DNA of 64,000 nt from Tetranychus cinnabarinus (GCA_022266195.1 WHVY01000001.1:15376001-15440000), one strand, 5' to 3'; positions 49,590 to 61,620 are shown, numbered from the stretch's first letter. The notes: a model not told the origin generated them from the letters alone. Numbers and translations are program-made.

Positions 49590-50853
49590 CAAAATTATAC
49601 AGATAATATGTTTTAAACTTATGTCTATTTATTTATTTATTTAAACTGATGAATAGATACAGGATTAAAATAGACAACAATTAAATCTGAAATTGTAATT
49701 AAAATCTCTTAAACAGAGGTATTGTTAAAAACTTCACTAATTTTTGTCAACTTGCAGTATCTTGCCAGTAAGTTGCAGCGCCATCTATTTTTTGCGGGAT
49801 TTTCATTCTGTATAAGTTACTGGCAATTTACTATTAACCAATTGTAGCCAAAAACGAAAATAAAAAAGTAAAAGTAATTTAAAATCTGGACTGAGAAAGT
49901 CCAGCAGTTATAAACAACATTCCTTTTTTTGTAGTTAAACCATGAATCGATACATTTCCGAAAAATTTATGAAGATGAATTTAGGTATTATTATGAGTAT
50001 AAGAGTATTATTCAATCTAACTAGAATGATATTTTTAGATTAGGTGCACAATTAGGTTTTATTTTAATACTAGAATAGGTTAACTAGATATTATTTGAAT
50101 CTAACTTGCATTTACTTACGTTTACATTACCAATAAGAAATTGAATATGATGGCAATTCTCTTATTTTAGTTGTTCAGTTTACCCAAATGATTAGACAGT
50201 ATAATATTGGGTTTCACCATCAATTGAAAATATTTGACATTTGTTAAAATTGGTTTGTGCGTTGCAGTAAGATATGAATTGGAGGTGCTACTGCCCAATG
50301 TTAAATCAAAATACTCATTGTTTATTGATGATGATGGTGGAGATTGAAATTATGATGTCATAGATGAGAACAATAACAAATTTCACTGCTTATTGTAATT
50401 GTAAGTTCAACAATAATCACTCGGTGTTAGATAAAAGTATTTTCAGTTTACTTTACCATGGCCTTTGGGTTTACAAACAGATTTAATAGTCTCGATTCTG
50501 ATTGCCACATTATCGATTCAACTATGGAAACAACAATATTGCGATGTTAAAAAAATGTTGATAATCACCGTGTATTCACAGAATGCAAGCTTAGGTCTTT
50601 CACGTCCAGAATAATAATCAAGTTGCATTAAAATTATTTTTCTCAGAAGATTTTGAACTGTTTAACATGTTTCCATTGTGAAGATGAAAATTTAGAATCA
50701 AAAATTCACTCTAACACAAGGATTAAATTTACATTGACTCAACACACAATAATGATCACAATTAACGATAGATAATTTGATTTGGGCTTTGATTTTAATG
50801 TTGAAGACGATGTGTAAAGATGATGAACAGATTGAGGAAAAAGTTTACTTATA
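49590..50853. other. AT-rich spacer
   Basis: No gene seen. A short inverted repeat (TTGCCAGTAA at about 49761 and TTACTGGCAA at about 49818) brackets AGCGCCATCT, a motif that also occurs in the MITE near 53800. It may be a very small MITE remnant. Confidence 0.35.
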
Positions 50854-52739
50854 CAGGGCTATTCACCTACTTAGTAAGATGTTGAACGCCAATAACTTTG
50901 CAACCAGACATGATATTGACATGGGAATCGAGTATAGTTAATTTCAGAGACATTCATTTTTTATGTTTCAAACTTCAGGTCATTTAAGGTCATTTTTCGG
51001 AAACCGCTCCTCTGCCCTCGAGAGGTCATTTGAAGGTCATTTCTGCATTTTCAAGGTCGGAAAATTCATTTGCAAAAGTTTGATAGCTTTGACCTTGAGA
51101 TATCAACAAGAAACAGCGTTTCAAAGCATTAAGCTTACATTCAAAAGATTGAATTTAAATTCATAATCGATTCATTTTTTCTCGCATTTCATTATCATCT
51201 CAACCAAACACAAACTGTAATCATGGCTCCAAGGCAAAAATTTAATCGCCAGCAAAAAACTGACATTTTTTATCAATTTTTGCTCAATAATCGATCGCAT
51301 ACTCGAACGACAGCGGCTTTGAAGCGCATATGGGGGACAGATTTGTAAAGGTTTGCCCTACGACGATGAATAACATCGAAAAAATTTTTCTTAAGTATGG
51401 CTCGGTTGAGTATCAACGAAAGAGGGTCAAAACTGTCAGAGTGCCGGAGAGAATTGAACAGGCGCGTTCTTTAACAGCACAAGCCTCTTCTGATGGACGT
51501 TCGCTCACTTCGGGTCGATTGGCTCCACTTAACGCCACCAGCTGAAACCTTATCGTCTCAAACTTCTTCATAAATTGAATGAAGATGATTTCGATCGTAG
51601 GGAAGAATGGTGCGACATGGTTTTAGACAGGATAAGTTTTGATCACAGTTTGCTCGAAAGAATTATTTGGACGGGTGAAGCGATTTTCAGTCTGGCACAA
51701 ACTGTAAACAGGCATAATTGTGTCTATTGGGATTCGTCCAATCCAAATCGTTCTTTCGAGGCCGATAATTTAGGTTGTGAGAGAGTCATGGTTTGGTGTG
51801 GAGTCTGGGCAGGAGGGAGAATCGGGCCTTATTTTTATTCTCGGTCTGTGAACAAAACATCGTATGAAGAGATGCTGCGCACTTTTGTCTTTCCTAAACT
51901 TGCAGAGATAAGGGAAGATTGGGAGAGTTACTTCATTTTTCAACAAGATGGAGCAACTCCTCATTATGCAGTGAATGTCCGGAGTCTGTTAGACGAAACA
52001 TTCGATGAGTGGCTAGGTCGGCGTGGTACTTGGGAATGGCCGGCACGTTCTCCGGACCTCACTGTATGCGACTTTGATCTCTGGGGTCGCTTGAAGGACA
52101 AGGTGTTTGCAGAAGATCCTCGCACGATGGATGAGCTGAAAGCAGTAATTTTCGATCAGTTCCATGCTTTGGAACAATCGGAAATCGCAAAAGCTTGCAA
52201 ATCTGTGGAGTTTCGTTGTCATTGCATTGGAAGGACGACAACTGAAACTCCACAAAGATTACAGCTGATTCCATTTCGCAGGCTGAGAACTCATCACTTC
52301 TCTCCCGAAGCAGCTTTTCAGTACGGAGTGAAGTGAGATCCCCGGTAGGCAAGGGCAACCGGGTTAAAAAACTGCCCAAAGGTCAGCGAAACAACTCCAC
52401 CTCCTCGCGGTGCTGACTGGGTGAAGCGAACGGAGCTCTGTTCTAATTTTCAATGTAAGCTTAATGCTTTGAAACGCTGTTTCTTGTTGATATCTCAAGG
52501 TCAAAGCTATCAAACTTTTGCAAATGAATTTTCCGACCTTGAAAATGCAGAAATGACCTTCAAATGACCTCTCAAGGGCAGAGGAGCGGTTTCCGAAAAA
52601 TGACCTTGAATGACCTTGAGCTTGAAAAATAAAAAATGAATGTCTCTGAAATTAACTATACTCGATTCCCATGTCAATATCATGTCTGGTTGCAAAGTTA
52701 TTGGCGTTCAACATCTTACTAAGTAAGTGAATAGCCCTG
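50854..52739 (+). mobile_element. Degenerate mariner-type transposon with 288 bp TIRs, 1886 bp
   Basis: The element begins CAGGGCTATTCAC and ends with its inverse, flanked by TA at 50852-50853 and 52740-52741. The terminal inverted repeats are unusually long: 50854-51141 and 52452-52739, differing at only about eight positions. Each TIR holds four AGGTCA motifs plus AAGGTCGG and one TGACCT. In the left TIR the AGGTCA copies at 50977 and 50987 are 4 bases apart (DR4) and those at 51023 and 51034 are 5 bases apart (DR5). The interior holds a disabled transposase. Confidence 0.9.
51223..52336 (+). pseudogene. Disabled mariner-like transposase (DD about 40 D type)
   Basis: Coding sequence is split over three frames. 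The ATG at 51223 opens MAPRQKFNRQQKTDIFYQF. A second frame runs at 51330-51545. A third runs from about 51541 (LKPYRLKLLHKLNEDDF) to TGA at 52334. The catalytic domain is recognisable: CVYW, VMVWCGVWAGGRIGPYF, FIFQQDGATPHYAV (second Asp) and RSPDLTVCDFDLWGRLKDKV (third Asp, 40 residues later). The first catalytic Asp is replaced by Gly (IIWTGEAIFSL where the family has a DE pair). Two frameshifts plus this substitution make the enzyme inactive. The C-terminal part is GC-rich compared with flanks. Confidence 0.88.
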
Positions 52740-52741
52740 TA

Positions 52742-53064
52742 TGTTGTTAACATAACGAACTGTGGAAACCAGCCTCACTTCGGTCACCAGAACTGAAGAG
52801 AATTTCAAGTTAACTTGAACATAGAACTAACTTTATTTTACACTTTCAACTTTTACATATATCTATTCCTTATGGGGAATCGATAAAGGTGTGTTGGTTT
52901 TACCTATTTCATAAAAGTTTAGTCTAACATATTATCTATAACAGTAGCATAGAGAAGTCCGGGTCTGGGACATTTGTCCGAGTCTGGACAAATAAATTAA
53001 AAACAATTTTTAAATGGAAAAATAAGCTTTTGCATTGGCTTTTTTGTTCAAATGAGCTTTTTAA
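52742..53064. other. Short spacer
   Basis: AT-rich flank between the mariner-type element and the coiled-coil exon. Nothing recognised. Confidence 0.4.
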
Positions 53065-53510
53065 CTACAAATTTCGGCTCTGCTCGAGCTCTCTTGTTCG
53101 GGCTTCAGCCCATCGAGTGTACTTTTGAAGAAATTCTTCTTGAGGAATTCCAAAATAGGTCACACATTTTATGTCAATGTATCGCAAAAATGAATCAATA
53201 TTATTACGATCTTCAATCAGTTCATTCTTTTGATCCTGCAAAATGGCTATTTCGGCCTGCTTGTTTGCTATTTCTGCATTGAGTCTACCAATCCTATCTT
53301 GGCTTGCTTTTAAAATTGCAGTCAACTCCTCTATTTCCAGCACGCAATCATCAATTTCTTTCTTTGCCTTTTTATAATTTTCTTTTTTAATCTCATATTT
53401 TTCTTTATACATTTTGCCAATATCGACTTTTTCTTTTGCGGTGTTGACAGTTCGTTGGATCCATGATGGAACCTCAATGTCTTTAGCTTGCAAAAAAGAG
53501 ATTATTCGAT
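53065..53510 (-). CDS. Terminal exon of a coiled-coil protein (partial)
   Basis: A minus-strand frame is open from the MITE boundary to TAG at 53065. It encodes DRIISFLQAKDIEVPSWI, a long charged heptad-type helix (including EEIEDRNNI-like Lys/Glu/Leu segments such as DRIGRLNAEIANKQAEIAIL) and a tail with YFGIPQEEFLQKYTRWAEA and ending ELEQSRNL. The first in-frame Met is well inside, so the exon start is upstream. TAG|ATCG at 53513-53510 is a plausible splice acceptor, its T and A being the TA target site of the MITE next door. Upstream exons were not found in 54186 and beyond, so the gene may be truncated. Coiled-coil prediction is by eye; family unknown. Confidence 0.5.
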
Positions 53511-53513
53511 CTA

Positions 53514-54183
53514 AGGCGGCACTGAGAGGTAACGAATCTCTTTATTTATAAATAAATAGAAGGTATAAAAAATAGATAATTAACATTAAACGGATAAACA
53601 CCAATTACATCAACTTAATTACATTACCTTGAATTTGGCATGAGCTAATTATCACAATTGGAAAATTTAAACAAATAAAACGATTAAGGTTGAAACAAAT
53701 TAAAAGATAAACTGTTGTTGATTTGAAAGCGTTGATTAGCGAACTAATTTGAATAAATTCTATTTAGAATTTTTGACCAGAGGTTATTTGCTGTAGTCAG
53801 CGCCATCTGTTGTTGTCGAATATTTGGAATAGTTTTAACTAATAATTAAGCATAATTAAGCTATTTAGACTAGAATTAAGCTTAATTAAGCATATTATGA
53901 ATACAATTAAGCATAATTAGACTACGATCAACCATATTGCCACTAGCATAAGCCTAAATAATATGCAAACAGTATGCAAATTTTTGACCAGAGGTTATTT
54001 GTTTCAACCTTAATCGTTTTATTTGTTTAAATTTTCCAATTGTGATAATTAGCTCATGCCAAATTCAAGGTAATGTAATTAAGTTGATGTAATTGGTGTT
54101 TATCCGTTTAATGTTAATTATCTATTTTTTATACCTTCTATTTATTTATAAATAAAGAGATTCGTTACCTCTCAGTGCCGCCT
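53514..54183. mobile_element. MITE with 187 bp terminal inverted repeats, 670 bp
   Basis: Ends AGGCGGCACTGAGAGG and its inverse are flanked by TA (53512-53513 and 54184-54185). The TIRs (53514-53700 and 53997-54183) appear identical over 187 bases. The 296-base interior has no coding capacity and is rich in AATTAAGC repeats. The 20-base block TTTTTGACCAGAGGTTATTT occurs both inside (about 53771) and directly before the right TIR (about 53980). Confidence 0.93.
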
Positions 54184-54185
54184 TA

Positions 54186-54705
54186 AAAGTAAATTGAATT
54201 TTGGATGAGTCAGCAGAAAAAAATGAGCTCAATTTTATTTGATTTGAGATCATATGATCCAAGCTATAAATGAGTTCGATTGGTGAAACAAAACTTTTAT
54301 ACAATATCAAAATCTGTTGATTTAAATATCAAATTGATTTTAGTTTTGATTTCAATTGATAAATACGAGCCTAAAATAGACCAGTGGAAGAAAATAAAGA
54401 AAAGTCAGTTGCTTTAGGGCTTTATGTCTGTTTGTAGAAAAGGTTGAAAATAGCTTAATTCGGGAAAAATGGTCGAGTTAAAGGGCCAAAAAAGCTTCTT
54501 GGTATTGTGGTTATCTAGAGTAGGTCAAAAGTATTAGGGCGTTTCAGTCAAAATGGTGGACCTTTAAACTGCAATTTTGAGACAGCCACTTGGTCAACCG
54601 CACCCATTTTCGGTTTTGTGAGTTCCTTAGAGTTACGGAAATTATATTCAACTATATTTTTGATTTTTTAATTAACTAAATATAACCGTTAAACAAAAGG
54701 TAGCC
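54186..54705. other. Spacer, no gene seen
   Basis: AT-rich to mixed composition. It should contain upstream exons of the coiled-coil gene if that gene is intact, but none was identified. Confidence 0.35.
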
Positions 54706-54849
54706 GATTCAATTACCCACCGAATTCAGCGTGAAATAATAAAACTTATGTGCCTTCAGAGTTTTTCTGCATCTCTGATCCACAAAGCCTTTGTGAAAAG
54801 TTTGTGCTCTGCTGCTGTAAGTCAACGGACAGTAGAAACTGGATCATAA
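54706..54849 (+). pseudogene. Relic resembling a mariner transposase helix-turn-helix
   Basis: A 47-codon plus-strand frame reads QREIIKLMCLQSFSASLIHK and then SLCSAAVSQRTVETGS before a stop. Spacing and residues resemble the N-terminal helix-turn-helix of mariner transposases (REVIKFL, then A..IH, then .TV..W). Downstream frames (NFSQREVVMICKNIEEYQ in another frame) may be decayed linker. No catalytic motifs were seen. Confidence 0.3.
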
Positions 54850-56501
54850 CGTAAAAAAAGGTGATAAACAGATATTACCACCGAATTTTTCTCAACGAGA
54901 GGTGGTGATGATATGTAAAAATATCGAGGAATATCAGAGGTTCCTCTGTCAGTAGCTACATATGGTGCAACGCATGGGAAGAGCTCAAATGAGGGTTTTT
55001 CATAGTTTACTCTGAAATGACTTCTCAGGTCATAAATAATTATGATTCAACAATTTGACAATAATTTCGCAAAATCGCGAAATGCTGCTGATTCAACAAT
55101 AGAAAAAAGTTGAAAATTTGAAACAAAATATTTAAATAGCGAAATATTTACGTTCTTTATTAAATAATGACCACATAGGAGAAACCATATTAAAATATAA
55201 ACCATACATGTATTTTAACAACTAATCGATGCTCATTTCAGCAAAATCGATCCGTATCGATGGAATGAAGAAAATCGCCCATCTATACTGGCGCCTAGGA
55301 TAGATAGCGTACACCTAGGGGAAAACGGCACCGGAAAAGCTGTCGTAAACGGCCGGTCCATAAAATGTGTACATCCTAACTGAAACCTTTACTGTGCTGA
55401 ATAACTCCATAGTTAGACTTCATGTTCACAGATGTCATTGTAGGCTCAAAAACATCTCGATTTGTTCTAAAGATGCAATTGAAAAGATTTAGTTACTTCC
55501 AACATTATTATTTAAGATTGTTAAGAGTTAAAAATAGCCCCAGTTACAAAAAAGATGATAGCAGACAATCAGAAAGACCTAATCTCTAAAGGCAATGGTC
55601 AGAATCTAAATTAGGGCCACTCATCAGAGAGGCGCCAAGTGCATCTAACGTAAAATTATGTAGAAAATAAAGTTGGATGATTTCATCGTAGATGGTAGCT
55701 CTCGAACGTATTGTACACAGAACAGAAATTCGTTATAAATGGTAAAGGCCGATAAACTTAGGCAAAGGCTGATAACTGATCTTATCAAAGTGTCTCACGA
55801 ATATGACCCTAAATGAAACAGTCTTTCACAGACCCATTTAGATCAAAGTTGAAATAAACCAGAGGGAGCCTCATGTAATGCTGAACAGAGAAGCGCAATT
55901 TCATTAAAAATATTGAAAAGTAACAGCAAAATGTAGTTCAAGTTAACTCTATTCATTCCATAAGAATCTTCAGCTCAGATTATTTTCGAACAGGCCTCTG
56001 ATGTCCCCAATGATAGGCATGTGTAAAGATAAAAGGTGTCACCATTAGACAATAAAATGTAATCTCGTTATATTCATTCTAATCTTCCTCTACTCTGTGC
56101 TTGTCTCTCCTTTTTGTACAACTATGAGCATAAACTAGCTGCTGTTATTACCTTCATTCAGTACATCACATCATCATCATCAACCTTATCCAAAAAACAG
56201 CACAAAAAGCAACATTATTCGAATCAAGTTAGTAAATCTATGGCTATAATCAAGCTGTGAGACAAAACTAAATCTCGGATACATTTTTCTTAGCTTGAAG
56301 CTTCCATTTAGATAATCAACTTTATCAACTCAATTTGAATTTAAAACAATTGCCAATTTACAACTCTTTCAATCAACTTCAATCATTTCATCTTTACCTT
56401 TGTCCATCTTGTTTCATCAAATTAAACTGATTATAACATTTTCATCAACATTTCATTTGCCATTTGACTTCATTCTGATTGTTTAATAGTCCATTGGATT
56501 A
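54850..56501. other. Mixed-composition stretch, probably decayed repeats
   Basis: GC content is higher around 55250-55380 (GGCGCCTAGGATAGATAGCG, ACGGCCGGTCC) than in flanks. No open frame or TIR pair was recognised. Confidence 0.35.
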
Positions 56502-56689
56502 CTGTAAAACCTTAGTTAATGCATAAAAATGTGGGTTAAGCTTCAAAGAAAAATCAGTAAGATGGCGTTGTTTTTTCAATAAATTTACAATGACAACTAG
56601 TTGTGAAAACTAGACTAATAACGACTAATTAACAGTAGATGGAGCGTTTTATGCGTTAACCGAGTTATGCATTAACTAAGGTTTTACAG
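56502..56689. mobile_element. Short TA-flanked MITE, 188 bp
   Basis: Both ends carry the same 25-base inverted sequence starting CTGTAAAACCTTAGTTAATG, flanked by TA at 56500-56501 and 56690-56691. The interior is AT-rich and non-coding. Confidence 0.85.
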
Positions 56690-56691
56690 TA

Positions 56692-57103
56692 CATCAATTT
56701 ATACACTGTTTCAATGTGTTGGTGAATTGAAATAAACATTTCTGCTGTTTTCATTGACGATAAGTTTATGTCGGAATCAATTGAAGACATAATTAAATCT
56801 TGTTTTTGATTGTTGATTTCATTAGCAATTCACTTTGATAGAATCCATTCTAAATAATTGAACATTTAAAATGATTGAAAGACATCAATGACATCAAATC
56901 CAATGATTGTAAATGGATAATTTTTGGTGGATTATACCAGTTTGCATGGTAAGTGATTACACTTTTCACCAATGAATCTTTCATTTGTTCACCCAAAACA
57001 CAGAGAAAAATTGAATTGAACCAATTTGAACAGACAATCTTTCAAATGACATGTTTCGTTAACGATTTTACTTTATTTCTTTTCCACTCTTGAGAAATCA
57101 TTC
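56692..57103. other. AT-rich spacer
   Basis: No supported feature. Confidence 0.4.
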
Positions 57104-57340
57104 ATGAAACTTCGGAAATCCTTTCTATTTATCTCTTTAATTTTCGTATTTTATTGGTCATCATCAATTTATGCTGTTATTTCATTAATCAATTTAATGC
57201 TGGTCAACAGTAACTATAACAAGAAGAGAAACGGAAAGGCTATCAATAGTTTTATCAAAGGGATTAAAGTTATTGAAGTAAACAAAAATATGGACTCTCT
57301 TCATCATCTCATGTTACCTTGTCAACAGGTTAACAACTAA
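57104..57340 (+). CDS. Possible secreted protein or first exon, 78 codons
   Basis: An ATG frame begins MKLRKSFLFISLIFVFYW, followed by SSSIYA, which reads as a signal peptide with a possible cleavage after SIYA. The rest is Lys/Asn/Ile-rich (YNKKRNGKAINSFIKGIK) with one cysteine near the end. Upstream DNA is pyrimidine-rich. It is unrecognised and could be chance in AT-rich DNA. Confidence 0.22.
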   Translation: MKLRKSFLFISLIFVFYWSSSIYAVISLINLMLVNSNYNKKRNGKAINSFIKGIKVIEVNKNMDSLHHLMLPCQQVNN

Positions 57341-60300
57341 TCAATCCTAAAGTCTCATGATATTTAATTACAATTAGATGAACAGATGAAGTGAAAAATT
57401 GCAAGATTTTGTAAGATTGAAAGTTTTGAAAGCGGAAACGTATGTCAGTCTCGAATTGCCACAAATTGAGATCTAAATGAACGTTTCGTCCAAGTAAAGT
57501 CGTAATGGTTCAAAACTAGTTCATAAGATGATATAAAAAATTGATTCGAATGACTTGATTGAGATTATTTAAAAATCACATTTAAAAAGTTCCAAACTTG
57601 AATTCACTTCAAGTTAACAAATACCGAGTTCATAGCAAAGAAGTAGTGTTGCATTAAGTGTTAGTATTTTGTAGCATAAAAATGAGTCAATTAGTGCTAT
57701 TAAAAATTTCGATGAAATGGAGGTCTACTTTGGTACTTGAAGTTCGTTATGAAATCAGATTTTTTATGAAGCTCATTTTTCTGATGCCACTTTTCATGGT
57801 CAATCAGAAAATGCACTTATTTTGGGAAATAAAATTTTCTGTTTCTGCACAACAGATCACTTCGATTTTCAATTAAACTTAGAGCTTCAGTAAGAGTTAA
57901 AGAGTAGAAACTTATTTTTAGTCGATAAAGAATGGTTGGTAAACACTTGAACACTTTATTCAATCTACAGCTCTCTTGATTCGGTCTTTAAACTTGGAAT
58001 ACCGGGATCGTGAGAATGATATCAGATTCCATTCACTCATCAATTATTAGATAATACTTTGAGCCATAGAATATATAGAAACATTAGATCAATCAAGATC
58101 ATATATGAAAAGTTATAGCATTGTATTACTTATGTTGTCAGATTGTATCAGATCTTGATATCTTAATCATATGTGGAAAATTTCGTTTACGATTCAGTCA
58201 AAAATCAACTACTGCTAAGTCAGAAACTAGAGTATTGGTTATGGTTGACTTTACAGAAAAGTTTCAAGTTTATTTTTTCACGAAATAAACGTTCATAATC
58301 AAAATTGAACAGAAACGTTTTTCCTTCAAATGTTTAAAAAATGCGTTTCCAAGAATTTTTGAAAGAAAAAGTTTTGTTAGAACAAATTGTACTGGACAAT
58401 AAAAATGAACTTTTGATGAGTTGCACTTTTTTTCATGACAAAAAAGTTCAATTTCGAGTTCAATGGATTCTAGTCAGAGTTGTAACAATTTTCGACTTAC
58501 AAAGTCAAATGAAATGCTGATAGAATTTTGCAGAAAAAAAGTTTGCAAACAAGAAGTTCATTCGTTTGGAACAATTTTTCTTTCCATAAAGAACAGTTTG
58601 TTTCTTAAAAACATTTCGAGTCGAAACATTTGCCTCATAAACAATCTAATGCGTCGAGTCATTAAAAGTGTCGAAATTTTCTTTTGAAACAATTTCCTTG
58701 AAAAATGTTTTCCATTAGTTTCGATGGTTGATAAACGATTATCATGAAAATTGCAACATTTCATGTTGACAATGGACTGAAGAGTTTCACACTTTTACAT
58801 CGATAAATATAGAAATGAAATACTTTAAGTTGATGATGGTTACAAAAAGGATTGGGAAAAGTGTCGAGTCAAGAGAAAAGTATTGAACGCAAATCTCTTG
58901 AATGGTTACATTTTGGATGAAAATCCGTTTCGACGTGACTGAGTAAAGAAGAAGAAGAAAAAGAAAACGAAAAAAGATTCAAAATGTATTATTTTCTCAA
59001 CCATTTTCACCAAGTGAATCAACTCTATTTATCTCTGTCCTTTCCAAGTTACGAACATGAAATGAAAACAAAACTCATCAAGTAGCATTTCAAATGTTGT
59101 CACAGGTATGAACACATTACCATGCAAACTTTACCAACAGTTGGAAACATTTCACACTTCTTTTTCCTTTACATTTTTCTCTATTCATCTCATCAAAACT
59201 TGCCATCTTACAGGGAGTGAAGAGTGGTTGATAACTGTCCCTCAACTGTTCAACATCAACATTCATCATGAGCCATTTGCACAATCCTGACAATTAAGTA
59301 CAAGAGTTTAAAAACGAGTTAAACTAAAGTGAAAAAAACGAGTAAAAATTTTGTTCGTTTCAACACAAGTCATTTGATATCCAAAAATGGATATTTTTGT
59401 TTCTTCGTTCAATCTTTTTCTTTGCTTTTTCTTGTCGCCCTGCATTCGTCAAGTCAAATGTCACAGAATTTTACTCTCAATTCCATCAATCAAATTTAAT
59501 CGAGTGTCATCATGTACCTACCAGGGTTTACCATGTGAACCAGGAAAATGATTCAACATTTAGATTAGTTTTTGAAACGCTCTATTCTTTCCTCTCTTTT
59601 TTACTCTGTTTATCCATTCTGACGATTCTCAAGAGTAAATAATATTTAATCAAAATTTTCTTTTCACCTCATTTTCCTTTTGCAGCTTCATGATACTCAG
59701 AAAATTTGTAACTTACCTTTCAATTTTGGATCTGCTATTTACTTTGCCAAAATGTAAAATAATGTAAACCAATAAAAGTGGGTAAAGAAAAAGTCGCTTT
59801 TTTCCTCTTTTCTCTTCATCAACTTTTCTTCTTCTTCTTCTTCATCTTCTTTTGCCTACTCATCAAACCAATATTCAACCCATCATTTTCAACTCATCAT
59901 GTTGGTTTATTGATAAACTTGAACAACAATATTCAACAGTTGAATGCTTTGTTTACAGTGTTCTAACACATGAAAAGTTTGCTCAAACTGAAATGTTATT
60001 AAATTTACAGGGAAGGAAATGCATAGGAAAAAATTCACACTTTTCTTTACATGATAATAATTGTGATAACAGAATATTGAAGTAGAATAAAAAGGAAGAG
60101 AGAAAAAATTTGATATTGGTAAATGTTTTTCTTTTTTTCCAATTTTATCGATAAACTTTTTCCAACTCGCTATTGGAATAATTGATAAGATGGAAAAGTT
60201 GATATTAAAAGAGTGAATAAATTGTTTGATAAGCCTTTTTTGATGCCTTTTTTATTGGCTTATCGAAAAGTTTTGAATGAAGAAGAAAAATTGTCAGCAA

Positions 60301-60869
60301 AAGTCGAACATTTGATTATTTTGATCACTTTTCTCTTGCTTCGATTGATGCACTTTTCACCATTTCCACTGATAAACTAATCGTAAATCCCTTTGAATAA
60401 CCTTTTTACTTCCTTTTTAAGCTGTTTACTTACTTGCTTATCAACATTATTACAACCATTATCATTATGATTGTTATTATTGTCACTATTTTAAAGCTTA
60501 TATCAAGATTAGTTTGTTATCTTCATCTTTAACTCCCAGTGCTTTTAAAGTTGAACATTTATTCTTGGCCTGTTGTCTTTTGTTTTAGTCTTTTAGCGCA
60601 ATGATAATGTTCATGTTAAGCTCTGGATTTTTGGCCAATGCAAATTGATAGACATTTGTTGAGATGAACAAAAATTTCATATCGCCTTTGCCTCAAAGTA
60701 CATTGAAAAACATCCTTTTTTACTGTTCCTTTGTAATAAGTTTACTTTTTCATCCAATTCTTGATGCTGTATCAACTTTAGAACTTTCGTACTTTGTTTT
60801 TCTGATATCTTCATATCAGTTGCTTTTACTACTTTTCAGAGAAAAATTGTACCGATAATTTGGGATATT
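57341..60869. other. AT-rich non-coding stretch
   Basis: Many low-complexity frames but no supported gene. A CTT-repeat lies at about 59825-59845. Confidence 0.4.
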
Positions 60870-61620
60870 AAAAAATGACCTTCACAAGTCATTTGAAGGT
60901 CAAATAAACGAATGGCCTTAAATGCCCTGAAACTTTGCAAAAATTGTCCTTTAATTCTCAAGAGCATATCGTTCAAATATAAGCAAGTTGGCTGTTTGTT
61001 TCTTTGGATATTGGATGAAACGTGAAGTAAATGAGGTTTAATAGCAGTGGATAGATTTCGTAGATTTTTAAATGAACTTCAAATGACCTCTAAAGGTCAA
61101 GTTACCTTGAAATGTTGATACAAGCTTCCTTCAGTTATTGTGATGTCACATGTTAAGTATCAACTTGATATCAAGTATTTATTCAATTTTACGCCTGTTT
61201 GCAGTCATAACTCACGATTGGTTTATGCCAAAGAACTCGAATTCGCGCCATCAGCTTCCTCAAATGTAAGAACAATAAATTTGAACGCGCAAGGTCACTC
61301 TATAATTTGACCTAACTGACATTCAGAGGTCATTTCTTGAGAATGTTAACTTTTACAAATTGGTTGTCTGTTAAAAACTCATAGTGCCTAAACCGATACC
61401 ATCGAGCTTACAAGAATATATAAATTTACGTTTCATAACAAAGATTCTCAGATTCTATTAGAGTCATAACTCACAAGCGGCTAGTGCTACAGACATCAAT
61501 TTTCAGCCATGAGCCTGGGCAGATTGAAGAACCATAAGTTTGAACGCTAAAGGTCATTCACGGCAATCTCTTTGTTTGAACTCTAACTGGCATTGAAATT
61601 CGCGTGGTTTCGACTTGATT
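60870..61620. repeat. Diverged tandem repeat rich in AGGTCA half-sites
   Basis: AGGTCA or its complement occurs at least eight times (for example TGACCT at 60877, AGGTCA at 60897, TGACCTCTAAAGGTCA near 61084, AGGTCATT near 61332 and 61551). Two units about 259 bases apart start GTCATAACTCAC (61204 and 61463) and share TTTGAACGC, AAGGTCA and AACTGRCATT downstream. The left edge matches the repeat at 40015-40100. No TIRs or coding frame were identified. Confidence 0.55.
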
